64,000 nt of DNA from Scylla paramamosain (lineage: Eukaryota > Arthropoda > Malacostraca > Decapoda > Portunidae). Shown piece by piece: positions 23,736 through 34,696 of the stretch. The translations under genes and the position numbers were made by a program. Every line of letters starts with the position of its first letter. The stretch's first letter is position 1. Location: the NCBI RefSeq assembly GCF_035594125.1, contig NW_026973715.1, forward strand, positions 165,001 through 229,000, in the 5' to 3' direction. Under the pieces are notes generated by a model, which saw nothing but the letters and a program-made list of their open reading frames with translations, was not told where the DNA came from and did not search any database.

Positions 23736-25690
23736 TTGAAGTGGGAGAAGGAATGGCGGAAGTAATTATAATTCAAACAGAAAGGAAGGGAGAAGGAAGA
23801 AGAGATTTTGCAGTGGCTTATGTACCCCCAAAGATGAATGCATGGACACAAGAGGATGGAATAGATGGAGAAAAAAGGAGGAAGTGAGAAATGGAAAGAA
23901 TTCGAGGAGGTAAGAAACGAATATATCAGAATCCTGAGAGATGAAGAAAGGAATTATGAGAAAGATATAGTTAACAAGTGCAAAGATGAGCCAAAGTTAT
24001 TCTTCAGATGTGTGAATGGGAAGATGACGTTACATATGAAGATACACGGTTACAAGCGGAATTAATGAACAAGTGCTTCCAGTCAGTATTCACCAAAGAA
24101 AGCAAATTTGAAGGAGAAAGAGCATGGCACAGAAACAATGTGATGAGAGAGATACAGGTGGACGTAAGTGAAATTAAGAACATTATGAAAGTTTTGGATA
24201 TAAGTAAGGCTCAATGACCGAATGGAGTGTCCAACTGGATACTTAAGGAATGTTGTGAACAACCAGCAGGGAGTATACACAATACCATAGTATGTTCTTT
24301 TAAGGAAGGAAAAATCCCTCTAGACTGGAAGAGAGCCAATATTGTGCCCATTTTTAAAAGAGGTAATAAAGAAGATCCATTGAATTACAGACCAATGTTC
24401 TTAACAAGTGTGGTGGCAAAAAATAGTGGAAAAAATAGTTAAAAACAGATGGATGAAATATTTAGAAGAAACACAAACATTGACTGATACTCAATTTTGT
24501 TTCAGAAGCGGAAGGTCTTGTGTCATGAATTTAGTGAGCTTTTATGGTAAAGCGATTGATATAATTCAAGAGAGAGAGGGATGGGCCTAAAAAAAACATT
24601 TGATAAGGTACCACACCAGAGACTGCTATAGAAAATTTAAAATATAAGGGGTTTGCAGGGCAACACACTGAATTGGATTACAGACTTGAGGGACAGAGAA
24701 ATGAGAACAGTAATAAAGGGAGAACAATCAGAATGGTGTAGAGTTACAAGTGGAGTACCACAGGGTCTTAGCCCCGGTAATATTTCTGGTGCATGTTCAA
24801 TATAGTGAATGAGGTTGACAGTTATATAAGTCTGTTTGCAGACGATACAAAATTATTGAAAAGAGTGGAAAACAATATGGATTGTGAAATATTACAGAAA
24901 GATCTAAATAAGATATATAAATGGAGTAAGAAATGGGAAATGGAATTCAATGCAAAGAAATGCAAGGTGATGGAATTAGGAAAAAAAGCAAAAGAAGATT
25001 GACAAGTTCGTACACCATGGGAGAAGTGGAAATTAAGAAAACCAAACAAGAAAAAGATTTGAGAATTACAATAAGTGATAATTTATCACCTGAAAAACAT
25101 GTAAACAAAATAGTTTGGGAAACCTATGAGTTATTAAAAAAGATGAAAGGGGCATTTGCATACATGGATGAAGAGATGATGAGAAAGTTGATGGAATATG
25201 TGATTCAACCAAACCTGGAATATGCCACAATTGTTTGGTCACCCCATAATAAAAAGGAAATAAGGAAAATAGAAAGGATCCAAAGAGCTGCAACCAAATT
25301 GGTACCAAGTTTGAGAGATTTAACCTATGAAGAAAGATTAAGGAGATTGAAGCTTCCATCATTACAAGAGAGAAGAGAAAGAGGGAACCTGATTGCTATA
25401 TACAGAGCTTTAATAGGTAAGGATCAAGTTGACAAAGAAGACTTATTTGTGTGGGACTTAAGAGATACATGAGGACATGGACTGAAATTGAGGAAAACAA
25501 GTAGAAGAGATATCAAGAAATATGGTTTCCCAAACAGAAGCATAGAAATATGAAACAACTTAGATGAAACAGTGGTACAAGCAACAAATATTCATGAATT
25601 TAAAGTTAAGCTGGATGCTTATAGATATGGAGACAGGACAGCACGAGCATATCTCTTTTCCTGTAAAACATAGCTAGGTAAATGCACATT
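23731..25690 (+). mobile_element. NLR-B copy 3, internally deleted
   Basis: Starts in the endonuclease (EVGEGMAEVIIIQ, then AYVPPKMNAW). It jumps at about 23,880 to the linker (KWKEFEEVRNEYIRILRDEE), so roughly half the endonuclease is deleted. The RT follows with stops (TGA in KAQ*PNGVSNW at 24,215, and others) and frameshifts. Recognisable blocks are LNYRPM, QFCFRSGRSCVMNLVSFY, SLFADDTKLLKRVE (24,832), SPEKHVNKI and LEYATIVWSPHNKK. The palm block is damaged at 24,590. The end retains AGCTAGGTAAATGCAC at 25,674 but no long (AC)n. Confidence 0.92.
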
Positions 25691-25738
25691 TCCTGTCTCT
25701 ACTGTCCCTAGGTATGGTAAAGGAAATGTCATGAGTCA

Positions 25739-25766
25739 TACTACTACTACTACTACTACTACTACT

Positions 25767-25823
<57 letters not shown>

Positions 25824-25837
25824 CACTAGTACTACTG

Positions 25838-25894
<57 letters not shown>

Positions 25895-25921
25895 TTACCA
25901 CCACCACCACCACCACTACTG

Positions 25922-25983
<62 letters not shown>

Positions 25984-25984
25984 G

Positions 25985-26049
<65 letters not shown>
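25739..26049. repeat. (ACT)n trinucleotide tract with ACC islands
   Basis: About 310 bases of ACT/TAC triplets, interrupted by ACC-rich islands. Frames across it give Val or Thr-Thr runs and are not coding. It lies between the NLR-B copy 3 tail and a truncated NLR-A. Confidence 0.97.
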
Positions 26050-26114
26050 GCCGCCATCACCACTACCAACACCACCACCATCACCACTAAATCAGTATTT
26101 ATTATTTTTCTTCT

Positions 26115-28517
26115 TGTCTATGAAAAGACGTGGAAAAGTGCAGGGTGGTATCATCAGCGTAGGAGTGGATAGGACAAGAAGTTTGGTTTAGAAGATCATT
26201 AATGAATAATAAGAAGAGAGTGGATGACAGGACAGAACCCTGAGGAACACCACTGTTAATAGATTTAGGAGAAGAACAGTGACTGTCTACCACAGCAGCA
26301 ATAGAACGGTCAGAAAGGAAACTTGAGATGAAGTTACAGAGAGAAGGATAGAAACCGTAGGAGGGTAGTTTGGAAATCAAAGCTTTGTGCCAGACTCTAT
26401 CAAAAGCTTTTGATATGTCCAAGGCAACAGCAAAAGTTTCACCAAAATCTCTAAAAGAGGATGACCAAGACTCAGTAAGGAAAGCCAGAGGATCACCAGT
26501 AGAGCGGCCTTGACGGAACCCATACTGGCGATCAGATAGAAGGTTGTGAAGTGATAGATGTTTAAGAATCTTTCTGTTGAGGATAGATTCAAAAACTTTA
26601 GATAAGCAGGAAATTAAAGCAATAGGACGGTAGTTTGAGGGATTAGAACGGTCACCCTTTTTAGGAACAGGTTGAATGTTGGCAAACTTCCAGCAAGAAG
26701 GAAAGGTAGATGTTGACAGACAGCTGAAAGAGTTTGACTAGGCAAGGTGCAAGCACGGAGGCACAATTTCGGAGAACAATAGGAGGGACCCTATCAGGTC
26801 CATAAGTCTTCCGAGGGTTTAGGCCAGCGAGGGCATGGAAAACATCATTGTGAAGAATTTTAATATGTGGCATGAAGTAGTCAGAGGGTGGAGGAGAGGG
26901 AGGAACAAGCCCAGAATCGTCCAAGGTAGAGTTTTTAGCAAAGGTTTGAGTGAAGAGTTCAGCTTTAGAAATAGATGTGATAGCAGTGGTGCCATCTGGT
27001 TGAAATAGAGGAGGGAAAGAAGAAGAAGCAAAGTTATTGGAGATATTTATGGCTAGATGCCAGAAATCACGAGGGGAGTTAGATCTTGAAAGGTTTTGAC
27101 ATTTTCTATTATTGAAGGAGTTTTTGGCTAGTTGGAGAACAGACTTGACATGGTTCCGGGCAGAAATATAAAGTGCATGAGATTCTGGTGATGGAAGGCT
27201 TAACTACCTTTTGTGGGCCACCTCTCTATCATGTACTCGTATAGCATGAGAACAAACTGTGTTAAACCAAGGTTTAGAAAGTTTAGGACGAGAAAAAGAG
27301 TGAGGAATGTACACCTCCATGCCAGACAGTATCACCTCTGTTAGGCACTCAGCACACAAAGACAGGGTCTCTGACATGGAAGCAGTAGTCAATTCCAAGG
27401 AAAATCAGCAAAATACTTCCTCAGGTCCCCCCAACTAGCAGTGGCAAAATGCCAGAGGCACCTTCGCTTAGGGGGATCCTAAGGAGGGATTGGAGCGATA
27501 GGACAAGATAAAGATATGAGATTGTGATCGGAGGAACCCAACGGAGAAGAAAGGGTGACAGCATAAGCAGAAGGATTAGAGGTCAGGAAAAGGTCAAGAA
27601 TGTTGGGCGTATCTCCAAGACGGTCAGGAATACGAGTAGGGTGTTTGCACCAATTGCTCTAGGTTATGGAGGATAGCAAAAGTTGTAGGCTAGTTCACCA
27701 GGATGGTCAGTGAAGGAAGAGGAAAGCCAAAGCTGGTGGTGAACACTGAAGTCTCCAAGAATGGAGATCTCTGCAATAGGGAAGATGGTCAGAATGTGCT
27801 CCACTTTGGAAGTTAAGTAGTCAAAGAATTTCTTATAGTCAGAGGAGTTAGGTGAGAGGTATACAGCACAGATAAATCTAGTACGAGAGTGACTCTGTAG
27901 TCGTAGCCAGATGGTGGAAAACTCAGAAGATTCAAGAGCGTGGGCACGAGAGCAGGTTAAGTCATTGCGCACATAAATGCAGCATCCAGCTTTGGATCGA
28001 AAATGAGGATAGAGAAAGTAGGAGGGAACAGAAAAGGGGCTACTGTCAGTTGCCTCAGACACTTGAGTTTCAGTGAGGAAAAGAAGATGAGGTTTAGAAG
28101 AGGAGAGGTGGTGTTCTACAGATTGAAAATTAGATCTTAGACCGCGAATGTTGCAGAAGTTAATGAAGAAAAAGTTGAGGGGGGGGGTGTCAAGACACTT
28201 AGGGTCATCAACAGAAAGGCAGTCCGACCTGGGGACATTTATGGTCCCCTCCCCAGATGGGGACTCTGAGGCTGGTGTAGGAGTCGCCATTATGATTTTG
28301 AAATTTTTGAGTGAAGGGTGTGTGTGTGTTATTAGGTGCTTGTAGTTTTGTGTGGAGGAAGATAGTTGTGACTGCCCCCTTGTGTTGTGAGACACAAAGG
28401 GAAACATTCAGTAAGGTCACAGCTGGGTTTAATGATAAGTTCACAGCACCCCCTGAACAGTGCTGCACACCTCACTGGGAGTAATTATCGTTTCGGAAGG
28501 TGTCTACTGCCTCCTCT
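26115..28517 (-). mobile_element. NLR-A copy lacking its 3' third
   Basis: The minus strand starts with the conserved 5' end (near 28,517). The ORF ATG is at 28,291 (MATPTPASESPSGEG). The endonuclease is well preserved to about 27,664, including [25 protein letters not shown] and AEISILGDF. Then come stops and shifts, the NPRKTYGPDRVPPIVL pre-RT block (about 26,800) and ALDISKAFDRVWHK (about 26,410), GVPQGSVLSS and SYADDTTLHF (about 26,155). It ends abruptly at 26,115, just after the YADD region, where the (ACT)n/CAC tract begins. The 3' end is lost, which is not the usual 5' truncation and suggests later deletion or rearrangement. Confidence 0.93.
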
Positions 28518-28640
28518 TTGGAAAGCAGTAGGGAGTTTGGGAAGGCAATGGGGGATTTGGCAAGCCAGTGGAGAGTTTGGGAATTCAGTGGGGAGTTTGG
28601 GGAGGCAGTGGGAAGTTTGGGAAGGCACTGGGAGTTGACT
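28516..28640. repeat. About 22-bp minisatellite
   Basis: Five or six imperfect units of GGGAGTTTGGGAAGGCAGTG type, starting right at the 5' end of the minus-strand NLR-A copy. Confidence 0.85.
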
Positions 28641-28658
28641 GGAGTTTTTAAGACAGAC

Positions 28659-28664
<6 letters not shown>

Positions 28665-28700
<36 letters not shown>
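28665..28700. repeat. (GA)n microsatellite
   Basis: A short perfect GA tract after two CAGA units. Confidence 0.93.
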
Positions 28701-28705
<5 letters not shown>

Positions 28706-28915
28706 AAATAAAGATACGCACAGAAGCTGATAAACGGGCAACAATGCATAAGGAGACTCCACAACAAGATATCAAGTATTATATCCATGAACAGCACCCA
28801 CCTACATTCACTCACTAACCAGGCTGATCTGTACTGTACTTCTGTGTATGGGCAATGAACTGCAGTAAATATGAACCAGTATTTTTTCTGTCATTCTTGT
28901 TCTCTTTTACCTCAG

Positions 28916-29009
28916 GCAGTGCAGTGCAGACTCCAAGGCTCCCCAAGTGTACAGCATTGTTGTGTGTGTGGATGGGGTGTGTGTGCCAGACTCCTCACAC
29001 TCTGTATTG
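28916..29009 (+). CDS. Candidate IPT/TIG-type exon, PKHD1L1-like
   Basis: A good pyrimidine tract and CTCAG acceptor precede a 94-base open segment ending TTG before a GTAGGT donor. In the preferred frame it reads QVYSIVVCVDGVCVPDSSHS. This resembles the end of an IPT/TIG domain of fibrocystin-type proteins (a YSVxVxVDGV strand then Ser-rich turn). The other two frames are also open, so the frame choice rests on amino-acid pattern. It ends in phase 0, whereas the next candidate exon (30,685) needs two leftover bases, so at least one exon between them is missing. A (GA)n tract begins 10 bases into the intron. Confidence 0.35.
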
Positions 29010-29011
29010 GT

Positions 29012-29018
<7 letters not shown>

Positions 29019-29095
<77 letters not shown>

Positions 29096-29155
29096 TCATT
29101 ACCTGTACATTTGTGTCACATGTATATTTTAGCTATATAAAGTGATTAAGTCCGT

Positions 29156-29225
<70 letters not shown>
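29019..29225. repeat. (GA)n and (GT)n microsatellites
   Basis: A perfect GA tract (29,019-29,091) and a GT tract (29,155-29,225) with a 60-base spacer. Confidence 0.97.
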
Positions 29226-29854
<629 letters not shown>

Positions 29855-30239
29855 GCACTCTATTCCCTTCTTCCATTCATTAGAGGTCATCCCCTTACAT
29901 CCACAGCATGTATTGCACTCATACACATCTCCTCCTCCCTTTCTGTCCCAGTTCTACATGTTTCTCTCATGCCTCATCTCATCTCCTCATCTCCTCATCC
30001 TCCTGTGTCACTCTCTCCTTAGTATCGCTGGGCAAGGTCACCTACTATTGAGACAGTAGCTCTTCTTTGGTCATTGCCAGGCTCTCTTTTGGATCTTCAT
30101 GGCAGTTTCCCACAACAGCAAACACTGCAAGCTTGACCACACTGATCTTGTCTCCAGTGAAGCTAAGAGTGGGAATGTTTTTACCAAGTATGTGTTGTGT
30201 TGTGGAGTTTTTAGTTTAGTTTTAATCACTGTCCTTCCT

Positions 30240-30560
30240 TAATCTGTTACTGGAATCATGAAAACACCCTTGCAAACCATAACAACATCTGCTAAAACCT
30301 GTTACAGTATCATTAACCCTTTTAAACCATTACTTGAATCACAGAAACATCCTTGCAAACCCTGACAACATCCACTGAAACTTGTTAAACTGTCACTAGC
30401 ATTATTAAACCATTACTTGATCATAAAAAACAACCCTTGAAAACCCTGGTAACATCCATTAAAGTCTGTTAAACTATTACTAACCTTATTAAACCATTAC
30501 TTGAATCATGAAATTGCCCTTGAAAAACCATGATAACATCCACTAAAGCCTTTTAAATTA
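30240..30560. repeat. About 88-bp tandem repeat, four diverged copies
   Basis: Units contain ACCATTACTTGAATCATGAA, then ACCCTTGAAAACC and ACATCCACTAAAG. Four diverged units can be followed. Related single units occur elsewhere in the window (18.85, 60.2, 62.7 and 62.85 kb). Confidence 0.8.
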
Positions 30561-30684
30561 CCCACTCCAATCAGGGGAGCTCCAAACACTATTAGAGCCT
30601 GTTGATAAAGAAAAGGCACTGGGATATTGGGGAATGCACATTTCAAGCTGTAGCCTTACCTCACATCCTTAACTCTCATAACAG

Positions 30685-30902
30685 GGCCTTTGTTGGAGGC
30701 GTCCCCTGTGATATAGTGGACGACAACCTGGAGCTCTGTGACACACTGACAAGGGAGAAGGTTACTTGTCGCTCCAAGGCTAAGCTGGTCGGCCCCATGA
30801 ATGTCACTGTCTGCGTTACCGGAAGAGGCGCGTCTGAAGTGACCAAGATAGGAAGGTACGTGGACTCCCAGGACAGGCTGTACCAGTTCCTCACATATGC
30901 TG
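30685..30902 (+). CDS. PKHD1L1: IPT/TIG-domain exon, fibrocystin-L-like
   Basis: 218 bases after an ATAACAG acceptor, with an open frame reading AFVGGVPCDIVDD, then CRSKAKLVGPMNVTVCVTGR and YVDSQDRLYQFLTYA. The pattern VGGxPC...VTC...NVTVxVxGRG is the C-terminal half of an IPT/TIG domain. The following YxFLTYA is the linker seen between TIG domains of PKHD1L1-type proteins. Those are large, mostly extracellular membrane proteins with many TIG domains near the N-terminus. The exon ends GCTG before GTGTGT in phase 1. An internal GTACGT at 30,856 is an alternative donor. Codon use is clearly different from flanking DNA. The family call rests on motif pattern. Confidence 0.65.
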
Positions 30903-31419
30903 GTGTGTTACATATAGTGTGCCTGCTTGTGTATGCATGTGAATCTAGTCTTACCTTATGTTACCTAAACCAGTGTAACCTGACTTTATCCTGACTACTG
31001 GAAATAACTGTATAGGAATTAAGCTTGTAATGCCCTGTGTTTTAGCAGTAGATTGTTGTGTTTTTCTTAGTTTTCACAGGGTGTCGTGCAAGTTTAGGTA
31101 CACACTTTAGGTATGATAGTTCAAGTAATTCTAAGTTGAAAATACTCTATACACATATGCTGTGTTTTGTTTTATTTTGTGAAAAATTAATGTGTAGCTA
31201 AGTTGTGAGTTGCGGGAGCTGCTTGCCTGGGTGTGCCTCCGCCTCCTTCCTCCCCTCCTTGGCTCGCTACGTACTCGCGTGGTGCTGCGTAGCATTAAGT
31301 GATAAAATTTTTGTGTACATTGTATGCAGTCAAATCCTTACAGGAAATAGCAAATAACAGATTAAATTTTTGTATGTGCCAGTGAAGAAAATGTGCAGGT
31401 AACACAACAATACAGTGGT
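30903..31419. other. Intron-like DNA after the TIG exon
   Basis: Starts with a GTGTGT donor. No exon was recognised. A GC-rich patch at 31,208-31,290 carries no motif. Confidence 0.4.
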
Positions 31420-31760
31420 TATTCAGTGCTACTTTTTAAAACACACATGGCAGTTCACTGCAAATGTCATCCCCTTTGACAGTTGTGATCTTGACATTTA
31501 AATGGCAAGCCTTGTCAATCAAGTGATAGCCAAAGTGCATCTTTTTGCTCCTGTCATTCCTTATCTGCTCTGCAGCTTCCTTAATGCTGTGAATCAACTC
31601 CTCTCTGTAACGTGATTTGTTCTTGTATACCAAGGATTTCATGAGTCCCCAAAGGAAAGAAATCCATTGGTGTTAGGTGAAGGGATCTTGCTGGCTATTC
31701 CTGTGGGCCTCCACCACCTATCCATCATCAGGAGACTGATCCCAGGGAAGCCGCTCCCAC
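31420..31760 (-). pseudogene. DDE transposase C-terminal fragment (Tc1/mariner-like, DDE_3 type)
   Basis: On the minus strand from about 31,750 the sequence reads WIGGGGPQE then PARSLHLTPMDFF. After a one-base shift it continues FLWGLMKSLVYKNKSRYREE and LIHSIKEAAEQIRND. This is the block RSPDLTPxDFFLWGxxKSLVY...EELxxxIxxAxxxIR typical of the last catalytic Asp region of a transposase group common in arthropods. It is distinct from the intact mariner. A stop and a frameshift are present, and nothing upstream of the block is seen. Confidence 0.7.
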
Positions 31761-31898
31761 AATACACAACTTACAGGTTAATTTCTCACAAAATAAAGCA
31801 AACAGCATGTGTGTGTATAGAGTATTTTTGACTTAGGATTAGTTGAACTATCATATCCTAAGGTATGTACCTTAATTCATGGTACACCCTGTATTGTT

Positions 31899-31901
<3 letters not shown>

Positions 31902-31991
<90 letters not shown>
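31902..31991. repeat. (CA)n microsatellite
   Basis: A perfect CA tract of about 90 bases. Confidence 0.98.
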
Positions 31992-31993
<2 letters not shown>

Positions 31994-32414
31994 TGCTGCC
32001 CAGCTAATTGGACACATCCACAGCAGCTCTAAGGAGTTACCTAAGTTTTGGTTGTACAGGGGGCTGAGCTTGAGTCCTGTCTCTATAATAGGGAATTGTG
32101 TGATGTGTGAGTGCAGGGGAAGTGAAGTGTAAATTGGGAAGTGAGCAAAAAGGTGAATGGGAGAGTAGTGTATGGGTAAACATTGTCTTGTCAGTGATAC
32201 CAAGAAGGGAAGATGGTGGCGGACACAGCAAATATTTTTGAGGGTTTCAAGGAAGACCTCAGTGTAGCTTATACAAATAAACAAATATGGAAAATTGAAG
32301 AAAATGTGAAAATATGATAAAATCATAATTTAGTAGCAATAATAAAGACATGGAAGGAAGAGAGAGAGAGGTGGGTGGTGGCAATGTAAAAAGATATCCA
32401 GTGATATAATAGAG

Positions 32415-32554
32415 ATGAAGAAGAGGAAGATGGAAAGAGAAAAAGAAAACAAAGAACTGAGAGAAGAGGTGACAATAATAGTGAACTTAAACAAAAAGTA
32501 CTACAAAGAAATCAAGAAACTCAAGGAAGAGAACAAGGAGTTAAAGAAAGCTTT

Positions 32555-32607
<53 letters not shown>

Positions 32608-33080
32608 AGGTTGGGAAAGTGAAAGAGTCAGTGACAGCAGAAGTCAAAAGTTGGAAAGAAGAGAGAGAACAACAACAAAAGGTGAATATAGATAAGATCA
32701 TAAGGCAACAGCAACAGGAACACAATAAGGACATGGAAAAGCAATTGATTAAAATAATAAAGGAAAAAAGTAATCTTGTGAGAGACATCGTACAGAGAAA
32801 GATGTTTGTGGTGGTATTTGGGGTCAAGGAGAAGAACTTACTAATGAAAATAGCTAGAGAGAAAGAAGAGGCAAAAAAGACTAAGGAAATTATAGCAGAA
32901 GTGGCGGAGGAAGGAGAGGAGATAGTTGAACAAATTGAAGAGGTTTACAGGATTGGAAAATACAGTGAAAATGGAACAAGACCAATGAAAATAAGATTCA
33001 TGGCACAAACAGCAGTGAAATATGTCTTGCAAAGAACAAGAAAATTGGCAAAAGTAGAAGGAATGAATAAATATGAATAA
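32415..33080 (+). CDS. NLR-B ORF1 protein, coiled coil plus RRM-like region
   Basis: 221 residues, very rich in Lys and Glu. Residues 1-120 form a predicted coiled coil (KELREEV, KKLKEENKELKKALQ and further heptads). The middle carries [15 protein letters not shown], encoded by an in-frame (GA)n microsatellite at 32,560-32,603. Residues about 130-215 match the conserved ORF1 core of such elements: MFVVVFGVKEK, VEQIEEVYRIGKYSENGTRP, MKIRF and RTRKLAKVEGMNKYE. By analogy with LINE ORF1 proteins this would bind element RNA and aid retrotransposition. The frame is intact to 33,080, but the expected C-terminal segment after it is shifted or deleted. A second ORF1 in the window (54.1-54.6 kb) lacks the ER run. 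Confidence 0.75.
32560..32603. repeat. (GA)n inside ORF1
   Basis: A perfect GA tract, read in frame as Arg-Glu repeats of the NLR-B ORF1. Confidence 0.95.
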
Positions 33081-33756
33081 AGGAGAGAGAAGTAAACTGA
33101 AAGAGTAAAGTAGAGGAAAGTAGTAGAGTAGAGGCCCAGTCAAAAAATGAGGAGAGAACACAAGAACGAGCGAGGAGATTTGCTTGGAAAGTTGTGGACA
33201 TGAAAGTGAGGAAATGGTGCCACAAAGATGTCACACCAAGCAGAAGTTTAAAGATTATGTATACTAATGTAGATGGTTTGGTGTTGAGCCAGATGGAACT
33301 TAAAGACTACCTAAAGAACAATAAACCAGATGTGGTTTGTTTAATTTAAATCATACTAAGAGGAAATAAAGTTGGAATTTGCAAAGGAAGGTTGTAGTGC
33401 ATGGAGGAGAGACAGAAAAGGAAAGGGAGGAAGAGCAACAATGATATTGGTGAAAGAGGATATTGTTGTTGAGGAAGTGGAATATGGCGATGGAATGGCA
33501 GAAACTTTGAGTGTTGTGATTAAGATCAAATGAAATGAAAAAAAGGAAAGTTACTGTGATGTACATACCACCAAAAACTAATGCATGGGAAACTGATAGA
33601 TATAAAACTATACAACTAAAAACAAGAAATAGCACAGGAAATGATAAGGAAAAGTAACAAAGTGCTTTTAGTAGGCAGCTTCAACACTAAAGGAATGAAC
33701 TGGCAGAAGATGGAAGTGAAAGAAAATGTTGGGTCATGGAGTAAACTTATTTTTCA

Positions 33757-34696
33757 TATATATTTACTTATTTATTTTTTTATGTAGGAGGGACACTGGC
33801 AAAGGGAAACAAAAATCCAATAAAAAAAAAAAGCTCACTGTGATACCAGACCCGGATTAGCTCAGAAGTAGTAGTCAAGAATTGAAGGATATGTGTCTTG
33901 AAACCTCCCTCTTGAAAGAGTTCAAATCATAGGAAGGTGGAAATACAGAAGCAGGCAGGGAGTTCCAGAGTTTACCAGAGAAAGGGATGAGTGACTGACT
34001 GAGAATACTGGTTAACTCTTTCATTAGAGAGGTGGACAGAACAGGGATGAGAGAAACAAGTCTTGTGCAGTGAGGCCATGGGAGGAGGGGAGACATGCAG
34101 TTAGCAAGATCAGAAGAGCAGTTAGCATGAAAATAGTGGTAGAAGACAGCTAGAGATGCAACATTGCAGCAATGAGAAAGAGGCTGAAGACAGAAGAGAG
34201 TTGATGAGATGAAAAGCTTTTGATTCCATCCTGTCTAGAAGACTGGTATGAGTGGAATCCCCCAGACATGTGAATCATACTCCATACATAGACAGATAAG
34301 GCTCCTGTACAGAGTTAGTAACTGGAAGGGTGAGAAAAAATAACAGAGATGTCTCAGAACACCTAACTTCATAGAAGATGTTTTAGCTAGAGATGAGATG
34401 TGAAGTTTCCAGTTCAGAATACAAGTAAAGATGTTCAGTGTAGAAGAGGGGGACAGTTGAGTGTCATTGAAGAAGAGGGGATAGTTGTCTGGAAGGTTGT
34501 GTTGAGTTGATAGATGGAGGAATTGAGTTTTTGAGGCATTGAACAATACCAAGTTTGCTTTACTCCAATCAGAAATTTTTGAGAGATCAGAAGTCAGACG
34601 TTGTGTGGCTTCCCTGCATGAACTGTTTACTTCCTGAAGGGTTGGACGTCTACGAAAAGACGTGAAAAAGTGCAGGGTGATATCACCAGCATACCA
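33757..34696 (-). mobile_element. NLR-A copy nested in NLR-B copy 4
   Basis: A 5'-truncated NLR-A on the minus strand. Its 3' tail (TTTATTT and ATGTAGGAGGGACACTGGC on the plus strand) lies at 33,765. It covers the RT C-terminus (WNSLPASVFPPSYD, about 33,945) and reaches back to just before the YADD block at about 34,690. Several frameshifts are present. NLR-B endonuclease sequence occurs on both sides, so this insertion is younger than the NLR-B copy. Confidence 0.92.

Larger units (their letters stand above)
32340..33756 (+). mobile_element. NLR-B copy 4, left part (ORF1 and endonuclease)
   Basis: Upstream half of an NLR-B element. It holds ORF1 (32,415-33,080) and then a broken endonuclease: SLKIMYTNVDGLVLSQMELK (33,248), YVPPKTNAW-like text with a shift (about 33,560) and LLVGSFNTKGMNW (33,668, where the catalytic GDFN has become GSFN). 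It stops at about 33,756 in the SWSKL block, where an NLR-A copy is inserted in the opposite orientation. The endonuclease continues at 34,697. Confidence 0.9.

Noticed and set aside
25674..26087. Poly-valine open frame on the minus strand
   Set aside because: Pure translation of the (ACT)n tract with no start context and no domain.
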